Assembly: GCF_000499385.1 (NCBI RefSeq)
Contig: NW_013654875.1
Coordinates: forward strand, 62,001 to 126,000
Origin: Eimeria necatrix
Taxonomy: Eukaryota > Apicomplexa > Conoidasida > Eucoccidiorida > Eimeriidae
DNA length: 64,000 nt
Direction: 5' to 3'
Shown: positions 1-11,195 of the stretch, piece after piece
Layout: each line of letters begins with the position of its first letter
How positions within the stretch are numbered: the stretch's first letter is position 1
Notes under the pieces: model-generated
What the model was told of the DNA's origin: nothing
What the model saw: only the letters and a program-made list of their open reading frames with translations
Databases searched by the model: none
Program-made: the position numbers and the translations under genes

Positions 1-546
1 GCAGCAGTGCTGCTGCAACCGGCGAGTCCAGAGAACGAAGCGCCTTTCAATGAATACGTGTCATATTTTAGGTCGAAGGAACGGGTGCGCTGCTGTTACT
101 GATACTGCTGCCAATGTTGGGCTTTTGTCGTTCGTTAACGGAGAGCTGGCATCATGAGCTGATGTTGATGTGGCGCTTCTGTCAGAAATGAAACTGCATG
201 TTACTGTTGCAACTTGGGAGTCTTGCCGTTTGTGCGTTATCTCTGTCGCTTCAGGCGGGCGTTGCGTGTTTGCCCGGCGGGCTATTTTTGTATTTTGTGC
301 CTCCGGGTTTCCAAGTCTTCGACAAATACAGATATCTCTTCCCGCAGCATCTCAGAAACAGCAACTCTGTGTAAGCCTGACGTCGATGCTGGTATCAGCT
401 TGGTTTTGGCCATTCGATTGCCGCTGTTGGTACTGTGCTGCTGCCGCCCGGTCGTGTGCGTTGCCAGTCATGACTGCATATCAAGGCCATCAGCAGCAGC
501 GGAACAGGGCACTTCGTATGGGATTGCTTGCATTGTGCCATTCAGG

Positions 547-1134
547 ATGATCGGTCTCCTTGGTCCCTCCCCCAGCTCCGGTACTGCTGCTGCTGCAGCT
601 GCCGCTACTGGTGCTCCTGCGTCACATACACCACCTGAACAGCAACAGCAGGCACAGCAGCAGCAGCCACAGCAACAGTGGCAGCAGCAGCAGCAGGTGC
701 CTGGACCTGCTGTGCAGCAGGCGTGGCAGCAGCAGCAACCTTGGCAGCAACAGCAACAGCAACCATCATGGCAGCAACCTCAGCTCCCGCAGAGCTGGCC
801 GCAACAACAACAAGCACAAGTGAAGCAGCAGCTCAATATGACACAGACATGGCAGCAGCAGCCGCAGCAACAGCAGCAGCCGCAGCAGTGGGCGCCGGAA
901 CAGCTGCAGCAGCAGCAACAAGGGCCTCCGGTGCAGCAACAGCAGCAGCCGTGGCAACAGCAACAGCAGCAGCCACAATCATGGCACCAGCAGCCGCAAC
1001 AGCAGCAGCAAACTGGCAACTCTCAGAGCAATGTGCCGGAACAGCAACAACAGCAACAGGAGGGACCAGCAGGAGGCATTAGCTGGATGCAGCAGCTTAG
1101 CAACATGGCAGCCTTCCTAGGCGCCAAAAAATGA
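547..1134 (+). CDS. C-terminal exon of a Gln-rich protein (5' end unresolved)
   Basis: An open frame runs to a TGA at 1132-1134. A possible splice acceptor (ttcag, ending at 545) lies just before the first in-frame ATG at 547, so this is probably the last exon of a gene whose other exons lie to the left. The first 90 bases of the window are also open in one frame and could be an earlier exon. The encoded segment starts with an Ala run and then becomes almost pure Gln with scattered Trp and Pro (repeated PWQQQQ-like units), ending in a short non-repetitive tail (SWMQQLSNMAAFLGAKK). Poly-Gln from CAG/CAA is a typical homopolymeric repeat of Eimeria proteins. No enzymatic domain is visible and I do not recognise the family. 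RNA-binding proteins often carry such tails, but that is only a guess. Confidence 0.5.
   Translation: MIGLLGPSPSSGTAAAAAAATGAPASHTPPEQQQQAQQQQPQQQWQQQQQVPGPAVQQAWQQQQPWQQQQQQPSWQQPQLPQSWPQQQQAQVKQQLNMTQTWQQQPQQQQQPQQWAPEQLQQQQQGPPVQQQQQPWQQQQQQPQSWHQQPQQQQQTGNSQSNVPEQQQQQQEGPAGGISWMQQLSNMAAFLGAKK
583..1070 (+). repeat. CAG/CAA trinucleotide-rich tract
   Basis: Imperfect CAG/CAA/CAACAG repeats run for nearly 500 bases. The tract is open in several frames on both strands: the other forward frame reads poly-Ala, and the reverse strand reads poly-Leu, poly-Val/Ala or poly-Cys. Only the Gln frame continues into non-repetitive sequence with a stop, so it is the likely coding frame. Confidence 0.85.
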
Positions 1135-2749
1135 CACAGACTTAGGTTTCGGCCGCAGTTTTCGCAGCAGCATCATGCCGCTGTACAAGGGGTCCCGTGA
1201 ACAGACGGATGTAACAGTAGAGGAGTGTCCCATGCGGTGGCTGGCAGGCAGCTAGCCACCGGTCCACATGTGACTGGGTGGCTCCTCTAGGATCTTTGCT
1301 GGGTCAGCAGCATTATCAGCTGGCACCGCTGCTGTTTTCGATGCCTTCGATTTGCCGCTGCATACCACACGGATATGTCGTCAACCGCCCGAGGGTAGCG
1401 CGCGCATACCACACGGATATGTCGTCAACCGCCCGAGGGTAGCGCGCGTTCTGCTATCGCGGCTTAGAGCGAAAATTGGTCGGGGCTGAGTAGGCCCTGT
1501 GCGGAGAAAGGGAGAAGCTCGTGTTGCACTCTCTCGGTTGCCCACCCTGTTAGGCACTTACGGCATGGACGAAAGCGACGAAGGTAGAAACAGGGAGGCA
1601 GCTGAAGGAGTAGACGGGAGCGATACAATAAAGTTGGTCACGCCAACACACGCTTATAAGGAATGGCACGACAGACGAGAGATGCAGCAGGGACTAAAAC
1701 GGAAGACAGATAGACGATGCACAGCCAAGAAGGCAAGCAGGCATGCACACACTAAGAGGTGGAAGCACGCGTGTAGAGACGCATAATTAGACACAGAGCT
1801 TAATAGATGCGTACAAAGGGCACACAGGGGGATTAGATGAAAAGAGGGAAACAGGAAGGGGTCAGAAAGGCAGACAGGTCAGAGATGACTTAAAGTAGTC
1901 GCCACGGCATGTATCATCAGAAATAGGCAGCGCGAAGCAACCGGAACTGCGGAAGGGTGCACATCGCCAGCAATGGGCAAGCATGGTGGCTCCGAACTGA
2001 GACAGTTTTCTAGGAGACCCGTTTGGAATTCAAACGAAAATGAGCGAGATAGACGCTTGAAAGGAGGCGATGGATTCGCTACGCGACTTGGGAGAGACGA
2101 ACGGGTGGACAGGTTGCACTGTCGCAGAAACTAAGACTGGTGGAAGCGACACGAAGAACCGTCCACACATATCCAGAGAAAGCACTCTTTGGGAGCGAAT
2201 TCCTGCTTTTAAATTGTACTCAAAACATGAAGTGTTTGCGAGGTTATGCTGTACCGCTGTTCAGTCGCTTTCTCCCGGCGTTCCTGGCTGCCGCTGGCTC
2301 TGCGTAGTGTAGCATTTATTTTCGTCCGCTTGGCTGCGCACTTCTCGGCGGCTGTATATTTCGATGGCTCCTCCGCCTTATGCTTGGCAGCCTGCCAGGC
2401 GACTTGCGGCTCGCCGCTTTCGTGTGTGTTGGCAGTATTTCCCCACCCAGCCCTACTCTCGTCTCTGCAGCTACTTCTCTCTACTTCGGCCTCGGTTCCT
2501 ATATCCACGTGCGTTCTCAACAGCCTCGTACCAGCCACGGCGCCTCTTATCTAAAGCCTCTTCTTACTTCACACAGTGAAGCCCTCTCACCTCTGTCAAG
2601 ACATGTTGGGCAACTGCTGCCTGGGTCTCAGCAGGCACTTTGTGAAGCTTCGTTAAGTGTACAGCTACCACTTCTTTTGGGTCTTCCTTTACACGCGTCT
2701 GTCTGTGGGGCCCTCAGTGACCCTGGAAAAGATCAGAGGGAGTGGATGT
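1135..2749. other. Intergenic spacer
   Basis: The 1.6 kb between two convergent genes. Several frames stay open for 80-145 codons, but I see no domain, no consistent codon pattern and no convincing splice sites. The only clear structure is the 44-bp tandem duplication at 1360-1447. Confidence 0.5.
1360..1447. repeat. 44-bp perfect tandem duplication
   Basis: Two adjacent identical copies (1360-1403 and 1404-1447), beginning gcataccacacggatatgtc and ending in gagggtagcgcgc. They lie in non-coding sequence. No further copy was noticed in the window. Confidence 0.9.
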
Positions 2750-4921
2750 CTACTGGTCGCTGCACTTTTCGAGCACTACTGCCCAGTTGTTCGTATCATT
2801 GTAACAGTCGAGTACCCTGACCCGCTTTTCTTTGGCGCAAAGGCCCAACAGCTCCTCCCTCGTAAATACTCTGTAGAACCGATATACTGTATCCTCGTCG
2901 TCTAGAGGTGGAACCGCCGAGGACTCGGCTCCTACGGGCCCGCCAGCATCTGTTTTGTCGGCTCCTCCGGGCCCGCCAGCATCTGTTTTGTCGGCTCCTC
3001 CGGGCCTGCCAGCATCTGTTTTGCCTTGGCAGCCACCCACACCCTCCGAACGCTCGCGAGCGCGCTCATGATGCTTCTGATACACCCATGGCACCAATAC
3101 TGAAGCAATGCCAGCAAACACAGCAATAACAGGAGAAAATACGGGGGCGCTGGCCCACTTGTTACGGCCGCGACATTGCCGGCACCGAGCAATGGAAGAG
3201 AAAGAGCTAGCACAAGCTGCATGAACTGCAGCAAGGTCCAGTCACTGTGAAAATCGGCTCCCGCAGCAGCTTACCATCTTGACTTGGAAATTTACGCTCC
3301 CCAACACTGCCTGACTCATGCTCGAGTGCCCTGGAAGTCAACAAACACTCGAGCAGGCTCAGCAGTTGGACGGCTGTGTTAAGCAACGAGAAAGAGCCTT
3401 GGGCTGACGCTGTTGGCCTAGGACTCTGTACTCAGTTAAGGGTTTCCACGTACCACACATAAATCAAAATGCGTCCCCCACATCGCGTAATGCGTGCCAG
3501 TTCTCTCAAGGCCTGTAGCCTGCATACGCACTTCGCAGGAGCGACACTTGTAGCCCTCAGCACAGTTACAGTGACGGCCGCAGCAACAGCAGTAGCGGAG
3601 TGCGCAGGAGCAACTGTGTTGATTCCCATAAAACCGTGGAGGCAGCGAAAGCTGCAGCAGCAACCACAGTGTCGGCGAAAGCAACCGCAGCAAGTGCAGT
3701 AGTAGCAACTGAAGCAGCAACTGGGCAATAGAAGTCACAAACATTCAGCAATAAGCTGTGCCACTTGTCTTTGGATACATTAGGGGCAAGAAAAGCAACT
3801 GCTTTGAAGTCCTGCACGAGGCAGAAACAGCTACGACGCCAAGGAGAAGCACCAGCTGAGCAGCCATAACACTAGCAGCAGTAACAGCGACATCACCGAC
3901 AGCAGGAACCAAAGCTGACCTCCTTTCCTCCGTAGTCAAATGATGGAGAACGGCAATGCATATGACGCCGTCTGCAACTTCTGGGAGCCCACGCACAACC
4001 GGCCCCACAACAGAAAGCATGCAGTAGAGGAGCCAAGCATACTCTGAGCTTCATATCAAAACAATTAGCATTCGTATCTTACCATCTCTGATCGGGGTAT
4101 GCAGGCAGTCCGCCTGCACAAGTCGAGTCCTTAAAGAACCCTCAGCGGCCTCGGAGGCGCAACGTAGCAGCTCTTTGGACCTATCAAGGCCTATTGACAA
4201 TGAGCTGTACGGGCTGAAACAATTGGTGCTATTGCTTCCGCTGCTGCTGTCGATTTGACAGATGCTCGGTCTGCAGTGGAGGTACTTGCCGTTGCCACAG
4301 CCAACATCCAGCAACAGCGCGTCGGGTGGTAACGACTCGATGAAGGCTGCAACCTTGGGCCACGGCCGGTTCCTATACGTACGCAAAGAGACTCCAAATC
4401 TGCATTATCTTTTTCAAATTTGCACGTATTTGCCTGTAATGATGCATTAAGCTTGCATGTGCTTGTTCACTTGCAGCTATTGGCATGAAAGAAAACCACG
4501 CTCCTCTGCCTCCATACTTGAGGGGAAGACAATCGCTACATCCCGATCAATGTAAGGTCACTAGTGCCTGAGCTGTAGGACGTGATAGACTCTAGGGCTT
4601 AGGACATGGTGTTTCGGATCCAACGCTTCCGGTCGATGACCTTGTATGATTGAAATGGGGTGCAATCTTCGCATAAACAGAATCGACGTGCTGCCTCTCA
4701 AATGCGGCGCCTAGTAGAGCTGAGGGGACCGGTACCGACTCAGGACGGCGACGGCACTTTTGTAGTTGCTGTCTGCGCCGCTGCTGCTGCTGTCGACGGC
4801 GCTCACGCTTCTCTTGCTGGATTTTTTGCTGGTGCTCTTCCCCTTGTTCTTGTTGCTCTTGCTGAGGCTTCTGCTGCGACTGCTCCGCCTGCTGCTGTTG
4901 GATGGCATTCCGACTGTTCAT
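2750..4921 (-). CDS. TRM9: Trm9/ALKBH8-type tRNA (uracil-5-carboxymethyl) methyltransferase
   Basis: A five-exon model gives 342 residues: 4921-4641, 4372-4083, 3980-3920, 3519-3450 and 3076-2750. Splice sites are GT-AG and phases agree. The N-terminus (ATG at 4921) is Gln/Arg-rich low complexity. The core then follows the Trm9 family order: HVDSVYAKIAPHFNHTR, RPWPKV, the SAM-binding motif LLLDVGCGNGKYL (residues about 113-125), VICIAVLHHLTTEERR, CGGRILIYVW, and finally VYRFYRVFTREELLGLC near the C-terminus. In this family the enzyme uses SAM, with Trm112 as partner, to methylate cm5U to mcm5U at the tRNA wobble position. An Asp/Gly/Ala-rich 11-residue tandem repeat is inserted between the YVW strand and the C-terminal block. 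The exon 4/5 junction is the least certain: TG|GTACGT is a second possible donor. No AlkB domain is visible, so it is Trm9-like rather than a full ALKBH8. Confidence 0.85.
2934..3024 (-). repeat. 33-bp (11-codon) tandem repeat inside the Trm9-like gene
   Basis: About three copies with a 33-bp period; the motif cagcatctgtttt recurs at 2944, 2977 and 3010. On the minus strand each unit encodes DAGGPGGADKT with small changes. It lies in the last exon, in a loop ahead of the conserved C-terminal block. Confidence 0.85.
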
Positions 4922-5736
4922 TGCGACAAAAAGATCGGCGACTTCAGTGTTATCCAATATCCTGCCCTCTCTGCAATATCGGTAGCAGTGTTGACGGCAG
5001 TTCTATCTGCAGCTTCCTCAACGTCAGCGGCACCACAAATCCTTAGAATAAGCATGTACTATCCACAAATCCCTGATAAAAGCATGGACAACTATTTTCC
5101 CAGTACATTTGGGCAAATGCGCCTCGAGAACCCCACAAAGAGAACAAGGGGGCCCCTTGAGGGACACAGGTTGGCGTCCCCAGTGGGCAAGCGTCGTTAG
5201 CCTGTCAAAAACAAATTATGAACATTAAAGCGATCATTACACTACATGGGCTACCTGCAGAAACTTGGCTGATGCTCATTGATTCACTCCGAAGGAACGC
5301 AGCAAACCCGAGAGAGCCGCAAGGGCCCCAGCTAGTCAACCACGGGCCCTGGAAGCGTCCTCTGGAGATCGTCATGTTTCGTCTTCTTTTTGGTTGTATT
5401 TTGTTCAAACGAATCATATCTCAACAGGTACGGACTCAGATACAGAGTCAGCTGATCAAAGAAGCTGTCAGACGAAGGGTTGCAGGGTGCGCTGCACGCG
5501 ATGTCTTGGGCTGAAGACCTGTCATAGGCCCTCCCGTGTTCTACTCCATAGCAACTCAATCAAATGTGACGAGCTGTCTGAACGTTCAGAGCCAGGTGTT
5601 TTTCATGTTTCCTGACCTCTGCTCACCCCAGCATGGTTTTACCCTACAAGGGCCTTGTGGAGAGGTTGGTTTCCCTCCAAGTAAGGGGCTAATTCTCTAC
5701 ACTAGATGCCCCTTTCAGTTCCATTCGAGGGTTTGA
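4922..5736. other. Spacer between divergent genes
   Basis: About 0.8 kb between the start of the minus-strand methyltransferase and the first ATG proposed for the plus-strand SNM1-like gene. It probably holds both promoters. Open frames of 60-100 codons occur on both strands without recognisable domains. The N-terminal beta strand of the SNM1-like protein may extend back to an ATG at 5706 in another frame. Confidence 0.4.
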
Positions 5737-8699
5737 ATGTTTACGTGGATTTTTTCGTCGAAGTCCTTCAGCGGAGTCCCCAAGGAACTCAACGGGGACT
5801 CAACAGTAGCCGCCAGCCTCCTCCCATCTCCAAGAGGAGTACACAGGCCAAACGTGCCGCCAGCGGACTACTGCCAAGTTGGGGAGGCCCCTACTTGTAA
5901 TTGGTGCGAAGAATGCTTGCCCAGTCTTTTCGTGCTGACGCATGCGCGTACCGACCACCTGAGAGGCCTTATTCTTTCTTGGGCTCGAGGCAGTCATGGG
6001 ACCCAGGTTGCGGGAGCCCTGGTGGAGCCCCAGAGGCCCCATTGTCTGCATTGGAATAACCGGCCACTTGTTGATTCGCAAATTTCCCCAGCTGCGCCCT
6101 TTGGTGCGGCCCCTAAAGCTCCAGACGCCTTATTTATTCCTTTTTCGACGAATTTCACAGAATACCGGGCACGACCGTTCCTGTGGATCTCCCAATGCAT
6201 CAGATCATGAAGTGCACTGCCAAACTAATGGTCTTCCGCTGCATTTCCCGAAAACAAATGCTAAGACAGAGTTACTTTCGGGACTCCACGTGGGGGATGA
6301 TACAGAAGCGAGCAGACCCGAAGCTTGCAAAGAAGTAAAAGAAGCACATGTATTCAATACCAACGGTAGTTTCTGCAGCAGGGAATGCTGCCGCAACAGG
6401 TGGGGGCAGGCAATGCCGCTTCGTATTCGAGATCCAGTGCTCTTTTTGGAACGCGCAGCATCTGACGCCTTAAGCAACAGCAGCACAGATAGTGGGAACA
6501 AATGTTGCTGCGGTTCTGTTGTAGATAGAGTTTTCATACAGCTGGTGGATGCAAGGCACTGTCCTGGCTCTGCTATGCTGCTTCTGCGCTGCGCTCCTGT
6601 GGGATCCTACGTACACATTGGCGACTTCTGCTGCACCGGAAGCAATTTGCAGCCGCTGTTGCAGCAAGTGCAGCAGGGGCTAAGGCTGCTGCAGCAGCTA
6701 GAAGATCCCGAAGCAGCAGCAGCAGCTGCTGCAGTTGCTTCGGATGATTCCGTATCGCGTGCTAGAGAGCATTCAGGAAACGTAGGCTTTGCTGGGACCC
6801 CTGGGAGAGTCGCGTCACAGCAGGAAGAGCCCCATGCAGACGTGCTGTACTTTGACAGCACTTACCTGCACCCCCGTTTCTCCTTTCTTTCTAAGGAAGA
6901 CGCTGTGGCTGAAATGTGCCAACGGATGGAGGTCACTTTTGAGGGCGTCTTTCAGAATCTTCGAACGCGACCTACGAAGGGCCTACTTCGGGGGCATCGA
7001 AGCCGTAGTCTGCATGTTGTTGTGGGCGTAGACAATTTGGGGAAGGAATCGCTTTTGCAGCAGCTCGGAAAGGCTCTTAGGGCCCCCATAGGACTTTCTG
7101 AGGCCCAATCTGACTCCGCTGCAGCTGTTGCTGCTGCTGCTGCTCAGGCTAATGGTACCTGCGCATATAGCATTGAGGACTTTACACGCGGTCTTTATTG
7201 TCCAGTAATTAGAGCAGTCATGAGCTGGATATTTACTTCCACATCCTGGGGAAGCAGTAGTGACAACAGTACTGCTGTCAGAGAAATGCCTGCATGCGGC
7301 TGCCCATGGCCTAATGAGTCACGGAGCGCAGCTCGGCCAGGTCATCCACAGGAGCAGCCCTGGCATGAAGCGAGCCAAGAAGATGTGGAAATGTTGGTTG
7401 GTTTGTCTGGTGAAGCTAGCCAGGCTGCCGTGCCTTTGTTTGCGGTGCCTCGGCGGCTGCTACTGAAAGTGATTAGTGCCCTCGAGGCGTCCGCGCTATC
7501 TGCATTGGGGCTGCTTCCATCCGGTAAGCTCTGCCTCGCCATAATACATGCCTTCAGCGCAAATATTCGGGTGTATCGAACATTAGTCTTTTCTTGCCGT
7601 TATGGAGCAGTAAAGCCAAGCGCGCTTGCATGCGTGTTCGAAGGTTTGGTGCTGTTCAAGGCGTTGGATCAACGTCTTACAGTGCATTGCTCAGAATGAC
7701 AAGTTCAGAACCCGAGGTTAAGGACTGGCTGCAAAGTGCGTTCTCGTGTGTTTAGGCGGCATTTCCTTTCGCAACGGAGTGTGGTCTGTACATTCGGTAT
7801 CGGCGTCACCTCACTCCTCTTTTTATTCGCTTCTCGACTTTGCAAGGGGCGTAAGGCCGCAAAAGGCAGTCCTTCTAGAGCCATTGCCCGTGCCCTCGTG
7901 CGCATGCACTGTTGTAACAGGGGCAAGCTTAGAAAAGGGAATTCACGAAGGGGAGCTTGCCGGCAGTAGCAGTAATAACGACAGCAACAGCAGCAACAAC
8001 AGCAGCAGCAATAGTGTTGATGGTTATCAGAACTACAGAGGAGTTTCACAGAAAGTCGTCGCGAGGACAAGAAAGCTGCCAGAGAGGGGGAATCCTAATA
8101 GCAGTATGCAGACCAACTCCGTGGGCACACCTATCACACTGCTGTTAGATAGGATCGAGGCTGAAGAAATGATCCTAGCTGTAGGGGTTGAGGGCTCTGA
8201 GGCGTTGAACAACAATAATAGCAGCGCAGAACTAGCTGCCATGGTTGGGTGCTACTCTCCGTCAGTTGTTGCCTCAGTACCTCGCGGCCCTGTAGCAAGA
8301 TCAAAGGCTCCAAGTGTCTGTGGAGCCTTTAATTATGATGGAAGAGAGGGTTCGGCCGCCTTTGTTGAAGCTACAGAGCTACCCATAGTGGTACTAGGCA
8401 GCGGTCGGCGACTTTTTTGCCCCCATGGATGCCCACGCAGGTGTCTACGAGGCTCCTGCACATATATGTGCCGAAAACGCAACAGAATCGTTGCTTGCTC
8501 AGCGGAAGATTCACGGCGTATGGAGGTAAAGGCCTATGGCTCACCGAGCGTTCTACCTGACAGTAGGGAACCCGGCGTGCCACCGCAGGCCCGAATAACT
8601 CCTGAACTAGTAACGGGGACTGGGAATGAAACGTCAGTCCTGCCTTTTAGGAAAGTCAGTAGAGCTGTTAGACGTCTGCGCTTCGTATCTAGAGCTTAA
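5737..8699 (+). CDS. SNM1/Apollo-type metallo-beta-lactamase, beta-CASP DNA-repair nuclease
   Basis: Proposed exons are 5737-5992, 6036-7523 and 7756-8699 (895 residues). Family motifs appear in order. Motif 1 reads LTHARTDHLRGL (about residues 67-78), followed by ITGHLL. Motif 2 is VDARHCPGSAM (Asp near residue 257), motif 3 HIGDF, and the Asp motif is VLYFDSTYLHPRF. Next come VVVGVDNLGKESLLQQL, closest to Apollo, then LLPSG and, across the second intron, SASPHSSFYSLLDFARGVRPQKA, equivalent to the family YSEHSS block. The GTAAGC donor at 7524 and ttag acceptor at 7755 are strong. The family cuts or resects DNA 5' ends in crosslink repair and telomere maintenance. Oddities: motif 1 has Arg where a metal-binding His is expected; the first join needs either a 43-nt intron or a frameshift; a long Ser/Asn-rich tail follows. 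The true start may be the ATG at 5706. Confidence 0.78.
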
Positions 8700-9755
8700 G
8701 CGCCATGAGGAGGGCCCTTCTGCTATCCTCCAACGAAGTACTGCAGCATTGCATGCACGCACGCTCGTAAGGCAGGTTTTTTGGAGCAGGCTCGTACTTC
8801 TCTGGGCTGTCACGGGCAAAAGTAGCTTTAGCGGAAGTATGGACGCGGTGACCGCTACAGAGAGAGAACAGTCGCAGTGTGGAAAGCGGAGCAGCGTCAG
8901 CGAGCCTACGTAGGGCGTAGATGCAGGTGATAGGAAGCTGTGATGCTGTAGGGCGCCGCAACAGAATTTGTGTAATAGCGGGGCACTTGCAATGTGTAGA
9001 TCTACAGGTTAGAGGGTCCTGAAAAATCGCAATCTTCGGGCTCCGATGGGCGAGCGCCAAAGCTTTGTCCAGGGAGGCAGCCGCGAGCACTTCCCATTTC
9101 AAAGCAGTTTGGGGGCTTAGTTGGCCGGAGATACCGCACCTGCCTTCAAGTGAACTGGCTGCAGCTGGGCAACGCTAGCTGCCGATGCTCGCTGCGCAGA
9201 AAAGCGTTAACTTGGCTCAAGGCTGTGGAGGTTCTGGAGGCTTTCCTTTTTCGTGTAACCAGCCAGGGAGCGGTGAACCCCAAATGGTTGAATATAGGAG
9301 CCTTAAAAGTTTGCCTTGGGTTTTTCTTCGGTGAAGGCTTCATGCGCTGGTCCTTTCCAAGCATGACTGCGGCTCAGGTGGAACTGCTCAGACTCTCATA
9401 TCTTCTGGCATACTGCAAAACACGTGCTACACCCTTATACAAATCTACTCTTATATTTTGCCTCACGTTTAGTTTGGGTGCGCAACAAGGTTGGAGCAGC
9501 AGTCGAGCTAATATGTGTCGAGACCCATTGGACTGTGGGGCCCTAACCTGATGCACTGCTGGTGCGTCATGGAGCAACTAGTGCTTACGTCTGGCTTCTG
9601 CATCCTTTAATTTCATCGTTCCCTTTACGTAGATGCATTAACGATGGGGTTAACCTTTTTTTGCGTCGGAAGCAGTGCCGAGAGGGCTCTTGCCACCTTC
9701 CCTAATGCCGGGCAGCCTATAGTCCTTGCTCTTCTTATTCACTGCTGCTGTCAGG
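8700..9755. other. Intergenic spacer
   Basis: About 1 kb between two genes on the plus strand. Open frames of up to 137 codons exist on either strand, but none shows a recognisable motif, signal sequence or consistent composition. I see no clear RNA gene. Confidence 0.45.
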
Positions 9756-11195
9756 ATGATTAATTGTCGCATTGCGCAATGTACACATGAAATCTGTTTT
9801 GACTTTTATATGATGCATGCGCTTAGAAAGCAACCGTCGCTCTGGGTCTCCGCAAGAGTGCGCAATGGGGCCCTCACTGCTCATCCAGGGTTTCCTAGAG
9901 ATCAGCACAGCAACTCAGTGCTCACAGGAAGAACTTCGAATACAGATAGTTTGATACTTCCTGTGAGGTTGAGCAGTGTGTTGTCGGCATCAGCTGCGAG
10001 GGAGTCTGCCGAATGGCCAACGGCAACACGGGGGACGGTACCAACGAGGAGGGCACAATTGAGGCAGCTTAACTTCTTCGGTGTCCCCGGACCTATGGTG
10101 TCATCTCTTTCCCATGCCCAGTTCTGCGGGATCCTGATCCGACGTCCGCTGAGCACGGTCCCCTCAGGAACGACTGGAGCGGCAGCAGTAGCCTCCGAAG
10201 ACACAGACGGACAGCAACGGGAGCTGTCAGGGTGGACTCCTAAGGAGCCAAATGAGGGCCAAGCAGTGCCCACAAAGCCGAATGAGGGCCAATCATTGCC
10301 TAAGAAGTCAAATGAGGGCCCATCCGTGCGTGTTAATCTTTCGCGAATTCCCGGGACAGAAAACGCGAAGGACGGTCTGATGACTCTAGTTTTCACCTGT
10401 TGCAAGTGCAATAGAAGATCGGCCAAGAAATTTTCAAAGGTCTGATGCTGTTCAGCGTACCCTTGAGCAGCACAATAGACGGTAGAGAGCGACGGCGACA
10501 TTTGCAGCAGCCGCGGCCGATACTGTTGCTTCTGCAGCAGTAGTATCATTGTTGTGTTGCTAACACTTATCTCTTAGGTGGCATATACTCAGGGGGTGGT
10601 GATCGTGCGGTGTCCCGGCTGCAGCAATCGTACGGTGGATATTCTCAGTAGTCCTGGATGCAGAGCAGAACGGTGTAATTTGGCTTAGTTCGGCTCATTT
10701 TTTTGTTTTCTCATCTTTCACGAATCTCTACACAAGGTGCGAAGAGCTGCGCAAATCACATCCGTTCACTTCGTGATGCTTTGAATAGGCGCACAGGCAT
10801 TATACTGCATGTTTGTTGGTGCAGTCCATTTAGTGGCAGACCGTCTGAAATGGTTTGGAGATGAGGAGAGCGACGTGGAGACAATCCTGGCGGCGAAGGG
10901 AGAGAAGGTACTTCGGTCATTGACAGGCAAGCAAGCTGTGTTCCCCTTGCTGCTGTTGGCTGGCTACAGGATTTCTGCTTCATCGACAATAAATGCAAAA
11001 TGCAGGAAAACTGCACGCCACAGCTCTGTATCAGAAAAGGGCATGCGAACGGCGAACGGCAAATTTGTTTTTCTAGTTGGTACGGTAGTGCCTGTGTTGT
11101 TTTCTTCAGCGGCGCACCTGCTCGACTTCGAGGGGATGTGTGATGGTCGGAAAGGGCCTACGCACGGTCCACACAACATTGTCACGGAGTCTTAA
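9756..11195 (+). CDS. ZIM17: Zim17/HEP-type zinc-finger escort protein of mitochondrial Hsp70
   Basis: Three exons give up to 368 residues: 9756-10439, 10578-10629 and 10825-11195. The diagnostic domain is assembled only after splicing. Exon 1 ends with FTCCKCNRRSAKKFSK, exon 2 gives VAYTQGVVIVRCPGCSN, and exon 3 gives LHLVADRLKWFGD followed by VETILAAKGEKV. The two CxxC pairs (about residues 215/218 and 240/243) form the zinc site, and the H and D of LHLVAD are family-invariant. These proteins keep mitochondrial Hsp70 soluble and active in the matrix. The N-terminal 200 residues are a long poorly conserved leader rich in Arg and Ser, consistent with mitochondrial import. ATGs at 9756, 9810 and 9813 are alternative starts. 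A three-unit decapeptide repeat (NEGQ) precedes the zinc domain. The last part of exon 3 after VLRSL is unlike the family and may contain a missed intron. Confidence 0.85.
10248..10330 (+). repeat. 30-bp (10-codon) tandem repeat in the Zim17-like leader
   Basis: The word aatgagggcc recurs at 10251, 10281 and 10311, a strict 30-bp period. It encodes three degenerate decapeptides containing PNEGQ or SNEGP. It lies between the presequence and the zinc domain. Confidence 0.8.

Noticed and set aside
605..1082. Minus-strand and alternative-frame open readings across the CAG tract
   Set aside because: They are repeat shadows: only the Gln frame continues into non-repetitive sequence with a plausible acceptor and stop.
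2246..2905. Plus-strand open frames of up to 146 codons downstream of the methyltransferase
   Set aside because: They overlap or abut the methyltransferase on the other strand, and have no motif or splice context.
3432..3817. Minus-strand frames rich in Cys, Leu or Ala between methyltransferase exons
   Set aside because: They fall mostly in an intron with imperfect CAG/CTG-like repeats; only 3519-3450 matches the family.
9902..10549. Minus-strand 215-codon open frame
   Set aside because: It lies opposite the Zim17-like first exon, which has a family-specific domain; the antisense frame has no motif.
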